DNA of 64,000 nucleotides from NCBI GenBank assembly GCA_020912385.1, contig CP087213.1:2108001-2172000 (forward strand), read 5' to 3'. Under the pieces are notes generated by a model. The model saw only the letters and a program-made list of their open reading frames with translations, did not search any database and was not told the DNA's origin. Positions 21,784 to 33,260 of the stretch are shown here, piece by piece. The first letter of the stretch is position 1. Each line of letters starts with the position of its first letter. The translations under genes and the position numbers were made by a program. This stretch comes from Neofusicoccum parvum (lineage: Eukaryota; Ascomycota; Dothideomycetes; Botryosphaeriales; Botryosphaeriaceae).

Positions 21784-22146
21784 TTATAGTATTAAGCATT
21801 TCTTAGCCGCCATCTCTGCCGCCCCAGCTTCAATTGTTTCAGGACCAGCTCCACAAATCGGGCACTTGTGGACGATTAGGCAGTTGTCTATGCGCGTTCC
21901 ACCTGTCTTACGCTTCTTAGCGCCGCACCTTTGAGTTCGGGTCTCTGTACACTCGCTTTTGGTTGATATCGTTGTGTAGGAGCAAATATGTGAGCTTTCC
22001 CTGTGCCCAGAGTCTGAGCCGCGGTCCTCGTCTTCACCCATGGAAGCCATTACACCTGCAGTAAGGTTCTGCCTTTTAAGGTCCTTCTTGGTAAGCTTAG
22101 TATGCAGGGTTGCTGCTGGCTCAGAAGATTTGTTATTTAAAATCAC
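21784..22146 (-). CDS. Possible small CaaX-ending protein, unknown function
   Basis: Open frame of 120 codons (or about 88 from an internal MASMGEDEDRGSDSG). Not a family I recognise. It has an acidic start, a Cys/basic middle (RCGAKKRKTGG), a CPIC pair in VHKCPICGAG, and ends AAKKCLIL followed by TAA. The last four residues fit a CaaX box with Leu, the type preferred by geranylgeranyltransferase I, preceded by lysines as in membrane-targeted proteins. That ending could be chance. The codon use and moderate GC do not prove coding. No introns needed. Confidence is low because there is no family evidence. Confidence 0.35.
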   Translation of the reverse strand: MILNNKSSEPAATLHTKLTKKDLKRQNLTAGVMASMGEDEDRGSDSGHRESSHICSYTTISTKSECTETRTQRCGAKKRKTGGTRIDNCLIVHKCPICGAGPETIEAGAAEMAAKKCLIL

Positions 22147-22307
22147 AATTTCGAGGATGTGGTATTTCTTGCAGAATTTTCAATATTTATGCTATTGGCC
22201 TGGTGTTCTTCTTACTCGCTCTACTGATCATTGTCAAAGCCACAAGACCAATAGCTCATGATAGCTCTGTTTATGACACTCTTTGTGTCCTTCACTCGAA
22301 ACTGTGA

Positions 22308-23159
22308 TCAATAAGCATCGTGGTCACCATACTTGGACAACCTGACAGCGTTAAATACCTCCGCGTCATGTGCGTCCTTCCGCCATCTGTCATCATCCGT
22401 TTTCCTTGCCCTGTTGTTCTCGCACAATACCTCAAAATCCTGCAGCAGGTTCTCCTGTCCCTCTCCACGCAACCAATCTCCCGCATCCCTAACCACGTTC
22501 TTCGCCAGCGTCTCCAGTGCCTTTGATGCGGCCCTGCAGTCCACCTCGCCCACGCAAACAATACGGCGGCGAAGTGTCTTCCTTCTCTTATCAGGGCTAA
22601 CCACTGGCTTCGATGATGGTGAAGCGTCCCCTGATCTCCCTTCTTCCATGCCTTCTGCGTCCTTCTCCACCCCCTCAGGTGCCACCTTCTCTGCCACGGT
22701 GGACAACTCGTTGACATCCTTTGTTGGCTCACTATCCCCCTCCCTTTCAACCTTCTTTTCCTCACTCTCCTGTTTACCCTCCTCTCCACCCCCATCAATC
22801 ACTCCCTCTTGGTCATCACCCCAATCCTCCGAAGTACTACTGCTGCTCCAACCCCTGCTTCCTTCACTCTCTCCGTCCGTCCCACCACTCTCTTCCTCCT
22901 CTTCCCCCCCTTTCCCGTCTAGATCCGTCACGTCTCCCCACCAAAACCCCACCACAAACGCCGAATACACCACCATCGGCACCTTGAACCCGTGCCCCGC
23001 CTTCAACCTCGAGCTCAGCACAACCTCAAACCTATGTCCATGGTCCGCATACAACGCCCGTGCATTCGACAAAATCTGCTCGCGCAGGAAGCTCTCACGC
23101 TGACCATCGTGCTGAGTGAACCAAGCGTCGATGAACGGAGGGAGGTCTGGGTCGGCCAT
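22308..23159 (-). CDS. Hypothetical protein with long acidic linker
   Basis: Single-exon frame of 283 residues starting MADPDLPPFIDAWFTQHDGQ. The N-terminal ~75 residues look folded (ILSNARALYADHGHRFEVVL, then VVYSAFVVGFWWGDV). A central Glu/Ser/Gly-rich disordered region follows (residues ~82-190). A C-terminal helical part comes last (CRAASKALETLAKNVVRDAG, then DAEVFNAVRLSKYGDHDAY). The folded ends and the bias against Arg/Pro shadows support a true gene; the opposite-strand frame is a Ser/Pro-rich shadow. No function can be assigned. The stop is TGA immediately after HDAY, and about 160 bp of convergent sequence lie between its 3' side and the CaaX ORF. Confidence 0.6.
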   Translation of the reverse strand: MADPDLPPFIDAWFTQHDGQRESFLREQILSNARALYADHGHRFEVVLSSRLKAGHGFKVPMVVYSAFVVGFWWGDVTDLDGKGGEEEEESGGTDGESEGSRGWSSSSTSEDWGDDQEGVIDGGGEEGKQESEEKKVEREGDSEPTKDVNELSTVAEKVAPEGVEKDAEGMEEGRSGDASPSSKPVVSPDKRRKTLRRRIVCVGEVDCRAASKALETLAKNVVRDAGDWLRGEGQENLLQDFEVLCENNRARKTDDDRWRKDAHDAEVFNAVRLSKYGDHDAY

Positions 23160-23337
23160 CCTGATCCAAGCTCAGCCGGAGAAGGTACCGGCGCAGCGCA
23201 GAAAGCCAGCTAAATACCACGACGGCTCTGCTTGCCTTTCTACATCCAACCCGTGCCACCTCGTTCGATTGCCCCACACCAAGCACCACCCCCGCCGTTT
23301 CCCCAACCAAACACCAAACACCGCAAACGGGTACGCC

Positions 23338-25053
23338 TCAAAACCGGCCCCAGACGAAACTGCGCTTCCGCTCCACCCCCGTCTCCCTCCCTCCCCCCTC
23401 CTCCTCCGGACACGACACCTCCGTCTGGCACCCAAACGCCGCCCGCCCCTCCCGCTCCCTCGGGTCGAGCTCGAGCTGCTCCGCTCCACTGCCGGTGTCC
23501 AGCCGGGTGGGCGGAGTGCGCGTGCGGTCGCGGTGCGGTGGCGGGGCGGCGCGGTCGAGGTGGACGAGCTCGAAGGACTGGCGGCAGGTGATTTCGAGCG
23601 GGGAGTGTGGCGGCGGGGTGCGTGCGGCGCTGCGTCTGGCGGTGCCGTTGGAGCGGGTGGAGGAGGTGGGCGAGGGTGGCTGCGAGGGGGTGTGGTGGGT
23701 GGCTGGGATGCGGACCGCGTCGTTGAGGTTTGCGGGGGAGGTGATGAAGAAGAGCTCGTCGTGGTCGCTGGCGGTGGTGGTGGTGGTGTCGTTGGGCTGG
23801 TGCTTGGAGCCGAGGCGGCTGCTGAGCTTGGAGGAGAGCTTGCTGCCTTTGAGCGTGGTGCTGGAGTGTGTTGTGTTTTCTGTGTTGGCGTTGTTGCCGG
23901 CCCCGCTGTTGGAGAATTTGCGGTAGGATTTGCTGGTGCGGTTGCGCGAGGAGCTACGCGTGCCGTGCGAGATGAAGCTTGAAATGCGGCTGCTGGCGGT
24001 GGAGAAGGCAGGCGTAATGTAGCGCGAGATGAATGGACGAAGAGCGGGCATGCAGGCGCATATCTGGCAGTGACCTGTCAGCATATTTGATTCGAGTAGA
24101 TATGCAAAGTCGGGCAGATAGACTTACCACACCTAAATTGATCTCGACAGCTGCTGCGATCCACAAGGGGAAAGTGAACCAGGTCTCATCGTAGCTTACT
24201 ATCAATCCTTTCCAGATGTAGTACGTTCGAATGGCACCAGCAACTACCACGACGAACCCAAGACTAAGGAGTATCATAACACCGATGCGTTGTTGAATCG
24301 GCATCTGAAGCCTTGTGATAATCGGGATGGGTAGTACGGTAATCAGAAGATCGATGAAGCAATTGACGATACCTACGCCGAGCACCACTTTGCCTTCATC
24401 GAGGCAGTGAGCGCCCGGCGGTGGAGACACAGTCCAATATGCACTTACCGGCCTGCGTATATCATTTAGCAGAGCTCAGCATGGACAAAACCGCAGAATC
24501 ACTCACACACATAGCCATATTCCCAGACATGTAAAGGTCACAGCAGCTGCTGTGTTGAAGAAGACGGCTGCGTGCAGGGCCCAGGTAATCCACACCATAC
24601 CAGAGTCGGCGATGAGGCGGTAGTAGAAACATAGTAAGGACTGGCGCGTGAAGGTTGCAGCGAAGACGAAGATAAGCTTTGCCGAGAATGCCACCTTGAG
24701 GACGTCTGGGAAGGAGGCGATGGGAACGTCCCACACGTGGCGATTCCAGAAGAAATGGGTATTGGCGATGATGACGTTGGCGGTCAAGCCGACAGTGGAT
24801 ATCTGGGAGGGTCAGCTCTTGCTCGCTTGGCCCGAGGGTGAGCCCTTACATATGCCAATATTATGAAGACATCGTCGGAGCCAAACCACCTCTTGATGAA
24901 GATGCGGGTGTACAAGCGCAAGAACAGTGTGATGGTACACAGGGTAATAAAGACAGCGTTGACGACGAGCAAGGCCGGGCCGCGGGTGTCGGGATTGACG
25001 TAGTTTGGCGCAGGCCAAGTGAAAAGGACCGACAGGGGGATTTCGCGGACCAT
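23338..25053 (-). CDS. Fungal rhodopsin-domain integral membrane protein (PTH11-like 7TM)
   Basis: Seven-transmembrane protein of the large fungal 'rhodopsin domain' family (Fung_rhodopsin), which includes PTH11-like candidate receptors; ligands are unknown. Exons 24850-25053, 24507-24802, 24128-24452 and 23338-24063 sum to 1551 nt (516 aa) with consistent phases. Family landmarks: NPDTRGPALLVVNAVFITL and RLYTRIFIKRWFGSDDVFII (TM1-TM2 and the R-x-DD loop), then YRLIADSGM, then the junction CVPVSAYW and HCLDEGKVVLGVGIVN. TM6-7 contain FPLWIAAAVEINLGVVICAC. The last exon is a long Ser/Thr/Arg-rich cytoplasmic tail (~240 residues), ending KRSFVWGRF. The lack of an extracellular CFEM domain separates it from classical PTH11. 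Confidence 0.9.
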
Positions 25054-28000
25054 GCTGTCATGAGCAGCAGCGCATGCTGGCTGGCAAGGGATGGGGCAGA
25101 CGAAGGACCATCGCCGCGCTGGGCGGTGGGCGCGTCCAGATGAAGAAGACTCGAAGACGTGTCAGGCTGCCGGCAGGCAGAGGCCATCGCAGCTTGAGCC
25201 GGACTACCACGCGATAGTGCGACGGCAGAGGCTGGCTGGGAGCACAGGACGGGAGCACAGCGCCATGCAAGGACGCACCAAGCAGGCCGGTCGTTAGTCC
25301 GAGTTCATCAGGCAGCGCCACAAGCTCCATGGCGCGGGTTCCGCTCTGACAGCCGTGACAGGTGCGGAGCCAGCCGTGGCGCAGACCGCGGCTGCCGGTG
25401 GAGACTGAGGGTCAGCGGGCTTGCTGCACGGCGAAAACATTTCGCAGCTTTGGGGGTCCGGCAGGGCTGCACAACATGAAGAGTGGATCCGGCCGAATGT
25501 GGAAGGGCGAGGGCGTGCGCACCGCGAGCTCATTGGGCGGGGGATGACGCGTGCCGGGATTGCAGGCAGGCGGCAGGCGGCAGGAGGGAATGTGCCACCG
25601 TGCTGCCCGGTGCCGTGCGACGCTCAACATCGAGCCGCCCTGAACAAGCTGCCTGGTGACCCTCCAAATCTCCCACGCGAACCTCCCCCAAAACAACCGC
25701 GCCGTCGCGGCCGCTATCTGCGGGGCCGCTTCCAGCGGTCCTGCGACCCAAACACTGTACGAACACTAACCCTCCCCTGCCTTCCAACCGCCACCCACCC
25801 GGGGACGGCTTGCATGTCGCCAAGCCCTTTTTTTCCGCAATGGTGCATGCATCTGCTCTACGAAGTATCCTCATGCACGTGCTCCCATGCTGTGCGCCGT
25901 CGGACAATTGCTTCGGCTCGCCGCAAGATACAAATTGCATACCTACCGCATCGAGCCTAGACGGAGTCACTCCGTGATATCTATCATTCAGACAGCCTTG
26001 AGCGCAAATCCCCGCTCTGGCGACACGGAAGCCAATTTAGCGTCGATGCGATCAAGTTCAGCTCCCATCTCCATCCACCATTTTAGCGTCAAGAACCAAC
26101 TCCTGCCGTGCCTGCCAAGCACTGTCATCTCGACAGCCCGTTCGCCGGTGCACTGCCTGACTGGCAACAGTCATACCTATTCCTGCAATATTGTCCATCC
26201 CGCGCCAATGCATGCCCATAGTCACTTCGCGCTGTTGCCAGTTAGAGATCACCATGAACTATACCCTCAAGCTTTCTTACATAGGTAAGCTTGTCTCAAA
26301 ACCCTCCGCCGACTTCACGCTAAGCCCTGTTCTTTTCGCGCTTCTGCATCATGTACTGTACATAGGCTACGCTGATCTGATAGCCATTGTCCACGTTGCA
26401 AACCGCACCATCACCCAAGTCTCCGTTGGCCACCATGCAGATAGAAGCCAAGTTCCCAACTTGAATGGTCTGGTCAGCCGCTGTCAGCATGTGCCGTTTT
26501 CAATACGGACCCGAGAGACTTCTCCTATCAGTCATGTCTCACCCATCGCTAAGTAAGCCTTGCCCAAGCACTCTTGAAACACGGAATCATGGTTCTCTAG
26601 CTTCTCACTTAGTGCCGATCCCGCGCAACTAATTATTGCGACATCTCTTCCCGCTCAATATCTTTCAAGGTTCCCGACCGTACGGTATCAGGGTTCCCAC
26701 CACTTGACATTCTCGGGCTGGCCATAACGTGTAAATGCCTGATTCTGCTAATAATAGCACGCCTGTCATCTCTAGTGTTTCCTATGGTGTGAGTAACAAA
26801 AGAATGAAGGGGAAAAGAAGAAATGCCAATTTGACTTCTCCGCCTCACGAGCAAGGACCCCCTATTGCCATTCTCGCGGAAGTGACTCCGATTAGCTTGT
26901 TGACCAGGGGCGCATGAACGAAAAGCATTAACCCCTCCCCCATCCCGAAATGCCAGGTCATCTCAGTGAACTAATATTGTAGTTCCTGCCGTGTTCGTTA
27001 TCGGGGTTCTTACAGACTCTTCTTACCCTCCGTATATATGCAAGACACATGGCGGTATTGATCGGATGACACCAATTGCCAGCTGTTTAATTTCTTCTCT
27101 TTTTCTCTGTCTCACTTTCAAGAGACGCTGCGTGCGACCATGATTTCGAAGGTCTTCTTACTGCCCATAGTCCAGCTTAACAAAAGCTTAGTTGACTGGA
27201 GTCCGAAAAGTCTCTGCAAGATGTGTAGGAGATATGGTGTCTACACAGCAATCGCCAATGATAAATGCAAAGCTTCTAAAATCCGGGTAAATCAGGATGC
27301 AGAATAAACTTACCGTAGATATCCGCCTAAATCCCTATCTTTTCCGCATCAAATCCTTCCGTTGATTTGTGACGGAGGATTCGCAGCGTGAAATCATGCC
27401 AAGCAGTCCGGTAAGGGCAAGTGAAGAGATGCTAATCGAATTCGGAATTTCGGCGGAACGCGGCAATTTTTTAGCGCTTAAGACTAAAGGAATCAATGTT
27501 TCTTGCTCCATCCGTCTCTAATGACAACTACTCAAGCTGCTGGCGGATATACCGAGTTGGATATCAAGCATTCAGTATTTCAAATCCATAAGGAATTCCT
27601 TTTTGACCAAAGAAATGATCATACAAGCGTGGCGCTAACAAGGTGTGCTCCGCACCAATTCAATGTTTTTAAAGGGGATCAGGCAATGTGCGCTTCTCAT
27701 ATTAGTTTCTCGTCAGTATAGTGGCACCGAAAGATGTTCGATTTACGTATAGTCCTAGGCATCATTCAGATCTATTTCGCCTCTGAGTTCAGCTTCATTT
27801 GATGAATGCGGTTACGCCCAACGTTAGCATGGAGCGGCCAGGATGTATTTGAACGTGGTCATATTATTATGACCGAATACGTTCGATGAAGGAGTTTGTC
27901 GATGTTGTATTAGCTCCTTTGGCGTTATTACCGAAGTAATACAGTTGGGGTGGAAGACAGCACGGATGAACGGACAGTGACGTCACGCGTGGCTTCCGCA

Positions 28001-28920
28001 TCGAGTTCGCACAACAACGCGTGAGCTCCGCGCGTCAGCTCCTCCTCCAACTCCACCTCTATTACCACTTCTCAAACCTCACCAAGCACTGAGAGGACTC
28101 CTCCTTCTGGCTGTAAATTGCCGTTCACTCATCACGTCGTCCTAAAGTAGCAGCCGCACCCGTGACGCAATGGCATGTCGACCGCATCTCGTACCGCGTG
28201 CACCCTTGGCGGGCGACGAAACGCCTCAGCCAATACGTCGCCCTCCACCATTTCTACTGTTAACATCTTGAGAAGGCTCCTCACTTCTCGGTTGCTCATC
28301 ACTGTCCCTGTCGTTAAGCTTTTTAGCTGGAAGTGCCCCGCTTCACGATAAGGTTATGGTACTGCCGGGACTTCTCCACCCCAAGATCTTCTATCGTGCC
28401 GGGCCTTACTCGACTACTCTCTTCAGCTATCACACATTAATGCAGCCTCTATTCCCGCTGGCTGAATAGCTGCATCTATTGCTCGAACCCGGCGGGTCTG
28501 GTCCACTCATCTGGCATCCTGATACTGGCTTAGGCGGCTGGTGGCTGCCACTCCCTCACCTTACACGACCAGGGCAATCGTTCCCCTCGCCTTGGACCCT
28601 GATTTGGGTGCTTTCGGTAGCCTTACCAAGCATGTACCGCACGCTTTAAGATTCTTCAGGGTCTTTCGAACTCCTCGCCAACCCACTTACGCTCACTTTT
28701 TTTTTTCGTCACCATCCTGTCAACGTCGCCAAACCCAGATCTTCACGTTAGGCCCAAGCTGACCCTCCACTGTCCTGAACTCTGGTCATTTCCTATCGCT
28801 GTCCTGCGCCTTCACCTGACTCAGTCCAGGCAATCTCGCCTTGATAGCCTCGCAGCACCAACAATATCTGGCTTACAGCGCGTGTCGAGAGGTTCTATAT
28901 GCCTCATAAAGTGGCCTAAG
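25054..28920. other. 3.9-kb gene-poor interval
   Basis: No frame on either strand shows a domain or protein-like composition. Bases 25054-25980 are GC-rich (promoter side of the 7TM gene). About 26000-28050 is noticeably more AT-rich with only short frames. From ~28080 to 28920 the plus strand is pyrimidine-rich with many CTC/TCC runs, consistent with a long leader for the Myb-DUF7587 gene. No transposon ORF, long terminal repeat or tandem array was recognised by eye; degenerate repeats would be missed. Confidence 0.5.
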
Positions 28921-31160
28921 ATGTCCAGTTCTAAATATCCCGCAGGCGACAAAGGTCGATGGAAAGATGCCTCGGTTACCATCAACGCGACAAACTGTGT
29001 AATCTCATTCTTTCAACCGTCATTAAGTGGACCCGTAACACAAGGAGCGCCACAAACTCCGGAGAGACCGTTACCATCAATCGAGACCGAAGTCAAAGAG
29101 GAGCTGCCTACACAATCTTCTATCGGTTCTACTACTCACCGATCCTCGGCTGACCCTGTCGATCTGGCCGAGTTTACCAACCCAGGACCTTCTGTCAAAA
29201 TCGAAGAAACTCACTGCAATCTCCGTGGCTCGAGCTTGGACAATGGCAATGCCGCGCATGATAATCCTATGAGAAATGCTGTCACACAGCTGCGATGCTT
29301 CGCCTATGAGAAAACTCCCGCTCAATCGGCTGATGAAGAACTTGCAAATGAAGAAGAGTCTTTGCCTGACCTGCTCGAGAAGTTCTGCGTCAAGCGTGGT
29401 GCCCCTGGAGGAAGGGGCGATGTTCACACACCCCAGCGTTCCAAGAAGATGAAATTTCTGCATGAATCCTCCACTCCAGAGAGTAATCCTACGCCAAAAT
29501 CAGACCGCTCCGAGTCCCCGGACTTGAGTGATGAATATGCACCGGCATTGGCGAACCGTCAATCATCCGTGGAATTCTACCGCCGACACTCTCAAAGACT
29601 GCCAAAGAAACAGAGCCACGGAAAAAGTCACCCTTGGACGTTTGAGGAAAGAGAGGCATTATGTTTACTCTTCATGTTTTACGAGTGTGATAGCGCGTTT
29701 GAGAACATTGCAACAATTCTCAACGAGTATTTCTCGCGGCCATCTCCGGATGGTTCCCGACCCAAGCAGCTGAGATCTCAGTGGGGAACTCTCCGGTATG
29801 TTTTCCGGAAGCGACCGGTGTACGACCCTGAGGAAGTATTCATGCAGAAGAAAGCTGGATTCGAGGTGGCGGCGCTCCCACAGATGTTAAACTTCAGCCG
29901 CGGAAATGTTGGTTGAAAGGAAAGGAGCTCAGCTCGAAGTTCACCAAGTCCGCCGAGGTAGTGGCCAGACACGACGCGTGGTTCCTTGGAAATCTTCTTG
30001 AGATAAAAGAGGGAAGCCATGCAAAATTTCCAGCTATGCCAGCTTCCCCTCTCTCCAGCAAGTCCTTAGCCGATGATAACAGCGCCCTTTTGGAGCTGCT
30101 AGATGCAGCAAAATGCTCAGAGCAGCCATCCTCGGCGCAGGAACCTCAAGAACAAGAAGTCTATCAAGGCCTTGAGGACTCCAACGAAATTGAAGAGGTT
30201 GTCGAAACGCCAACGCCAAGTCCATACCGGCCGTCCCAAGCGTCTGCTGGCTATGCCCCAGTGTCTCCCCCGCCTTCACACCAGAGTCATCCTACAATCC
30301 TCTATCGAGTTTACCACGACAACAGTGGAGGATTGAACACAGCTACACGATTCCTTGCCGGTATGTTTGATATACCGGGCCACAGTCTTGTTCCACCCCC
30401 GACGAGTTCGGACATCCTGCCAGTATTTGTGTCGTGGCATCTATGGCATCACTCTATCTCGTCGCCATTTATCTCTTGTACAGATTCACTTATCATGGCC
30501 ATGCACAAAGCCAGACAGGCCGAGCAAGATGGCCTCCACCCACACCTCTCCATCATCGACGCCACCAGCGCCATGTCAGAAGGCCGCGGCCTCCTCGCCA
30601 GCCCGCTCGTCGCTGAAGCCCGCAAGCGCGGCTTGGTGCCCGGCATGCGCTACAAAGGGATCCGCGAATGGCTGATATGGGGCGAGATCCCACAGCCCGC
30701 GATCCTCAACGACCTGCCCTTCCACCACCTCCGCTCCCTCACCGCCGCCGACATCGGCGTGGCCGACCTCCTCGCCCTCGACGACATCGACCCCGCCCCG
30801 CAGATGAGCCTGCCCCGCATCCGCAAGTCGCTCTTGCGGCAGGAGGTCGTGCTCGACGCGTCCGCCGGCCACGCCATCGGCAGGCTCACGTCGCTCTTCG
30901 GCCTGGCCACGACGTCGCCGCCGCCCGCCATCCGCCAGTTCGTGTACGACCTCTTCCAGGGCTGGGCGCTGGGCGCGTTCGAGGTGGAGGCTATGGCGGA
31001 GGCGTTCCTGGCCGGGCTGGTGGACGCGGAGGCGCGGGATGGGGCCGCACTGGTGGTTCTGAGCGATGGAGAGGAGGGAGAGCTGAGGAGGGCGTTCACG
31101 CGGGGTGTGGAGAGGGCGGTGGATGATTTGGCGACGGAGAGGAGGGCGGTGAGGAGGTGA
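28921..31160 (+). CDS. Myb/SANT-like and DUF7587 domain protein
   Basis: Two open frames fuse into one gene. The first (MSSSKYPAGDKGRWKD at 28921, or a Met at 28882) carries a disordered, acidic/Ser-rich region and then a Myb/SANT-like helix set, WTFEEREALCLLFMFYECD, with NEYFSRPSPDGSRPKQLRSQ and WGTLR. A GTATGT donor follows at 29796. The frame after the intron continues KGKELSSKFTKSAEVVARHD and contains a DUF7587-type domain: TILYRVYHDNSGGLNTATRF, then SPFISCTDSLIMAMHKARQA, then GIREWLIWGEIPQPAIL. This order (Myb-like then DUF7587) is a known fungal architecture. The acceptor is uncertain: AAG at ~29836 or ~29854 both restore the frame, and the second exon has no ATG of its own at the overlap. 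Probably a nuclear DNA-associated protein; function unknown. Confidence 0.72.
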
Positions 31161-32350
31161 AGGTGAGGGCAAGGGGTACGCGCGCGTGCTGGTCAGTGTG
31201 CGATGGTGTTCTTCGGGGGTTGCCTTTTCGAGGACGCAAGGTCTTGATTGGAGCGGATAGTGTTGTTTGGGCTCTACAAGGTTTCTGGGTTGGCCTCGGC
31301 GTGGTTGGTGGTTTCGTTCGGCGAACTGACGCGGGTGGTTTCCTTCTCTAAAGCATCTCAGTTCCCGGGTTCGCGGTAAACCACCGTTTGGGTTCCGAGC
31401 AAGGCTTTTCCCGGCTGCCGGGCAGTTGGGAAGTGTAAGTGAATCCCACGATCCAGGTAGCTGTTATGCGCACGAGAGACATCGGCGACAAAATAAAAGT
31501 TGCAAATCAACCAGACTTGACAACAGCACCCCGGCGTGCCGAAGACTCCGGCTCGTGTTCGAGCAGAAAGCCAAAGACTAATCTGACTTTATCACTTTCT
31601 GGACGGCGGAGACGTGTCGGCAGTTGCAAAATGCAAGATTACGCATGCTCCCCCGAGATCCGAGGCCTGTTGTTCTTCCGCCGTTGAACCCATACGCACC
31701 TTAAGCGCACGCAAGTACGCATAATACGGAAGATTGCTGTAAAACCATCCTTTCAACGAGCCGTGCCAGGATGCACACAACACACTTCCTCCATGTCCAC
31801 AACAAATCCATGCACATACGAGAACCAGCGTCCAAACAGCGAGTGCGCAAGCAGCGAGCACGAGCGACGCCCATTTGTCTCACCAAGAACTTCGGCAACA
31901 CGAGGTGCCCACGAAAAATTCCTCAACTATTTCTGAACCACGTTCACTTTTGCTTTACCACGTCCAGCCATCTCCCGGCTGGTTAGGTAACCCTTTCCAA
32001 TCTCGATTCATCCCTTTTTTTAAGCAACCCCCCCATCCATCCACCTCGAATATCTAAAGACTTACGCAGACGCATGCAACGCTTCCCATACCCTGAAACC
32101 TACCGCAAGCAAACAAAAGAAGTAACAAAGACCCGGAAAGCTTTTGGCAAAGCCCGTGTCAGCAGGAGTATTGTTTGTCTGAAACCCTCCCGTCCGATAA
32201 TATCATACAACCGTAGGAGAGAAGTGAGAAAAAAACGCCTCTGAAGTAATGCAAAACGTGCACGTGCATTCGGTGAACCGACGTGCCCATTCCTGCTCTC
32301 TCGCTACGCTCATCGCCCTTTACGCACATGTCCGTCTCTCTGCTCCTCCT
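31161..32350. other. Convergent intergenic region, Myb-DUF7587 / SPT5
   Basis: About 1.2 kb between two converging genes, of falling GC content. Contains both 3'UTRs. No tRNA, coding frame or repeat recognised. Confidence 0.5.
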
Positions 32351-33260
32351 TCAATCGTAACCGGCATCGTCACCGGCAGCCGCCGGCGTCTCAGGCGGGC
32401 CGTACCCACCAGGCGTCTCTGGATACTGCGCGGGCGTCGGTGCAGCCGCTGGCGTGGCACCGTAGCCACCGTAGCCGCCGTAACCGCCGCCGCCGAAGCG
32501 AGGAGTAGGCTGGTCAGCAGCCGCCGGAGTAGGGGCGCTGAAACCGGGCGTGGGAGCGTCGAAGGCGCCAGGGGTGGGGTGAGCCCAAGAGCCGGGAGTG
32601 GGTTGCGACGACGAGTCTTTGGCGCCGCCGGCGTTGGGTTGGTAGGCTGGAGTGCGGCCCCCGCTGCCGCCCCAGGCGGGAGTGCGGCCACCGTCGTTGG
32701 CACCGCTACCCCACGAGCTGGAGCCGGCGCCGTAGGGGGTGCGAGAGGACGCTGACCAGGTGGAGTTGCGGTTCTGATACATCGGAACGAATAACGGCTG
32801 GTTAGGAGATCATTGCGATTCTACTGGAAGGGAGGGATTCAGGAGATGAACTTACAGATTCGTTCCCACCGTAGGCAGTGCTACCGCCATACGCCGTGTT
32901 GCCACCGTAGGAAGTGCTGCCACCATAGGCAGTGCGTCCACCATCCCCACCACCATAGCTCGTCCTGTTACCATCGTTGCTGTTGGCCCAAGCGGGAGTG
33001 CGGCTTGAGCCACCGCTCTGCCAGGCAGGAGTACGGCCACCGGCTCCACCATACGACGTAGATGAGCCGTTCTGCTGCCATGCAGGAGTGCGGGAAGCAC
33101 CACCTCCCCAAGCTGGCGTCCTTCCACCAGACTGAGCCGCCATGGGAGTTCTGCTTCCAGGCTGACCCCAGCCCCCGGGAACGCGGGAGCCCGGCGTCGA
33201 GCCACCGAAACCGCCCTGACTCGGCATGCCGCGACCACGACCGCCACCGCCACCACCAGC
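32351..33260 (-). repeat. SPT5 C-terminal region repeats
   Basis: Imperfect short tandem units in the coding sequence: Gly-Gly/Ser-Arg-Thr-Pro-Ala-Trp, Ser/Asn-x-Tyr-Gly-Gly, and later Pro-Thr-Pro-Gly-x-x. They lie partly either side of the last intron, which interrupts the array. The Thr-Pro steps are the usual phosphorylation sites for the Bur1/CDK9 kinase on Spt5. Confidence 0.85.

Noticed and set aside
28480..28560. tRNA-like T-arm sequence GGGTTCGAGC on the minus strand
   Set aside because: No matching acceptor, D-arm or anticodon stem could be drawn.
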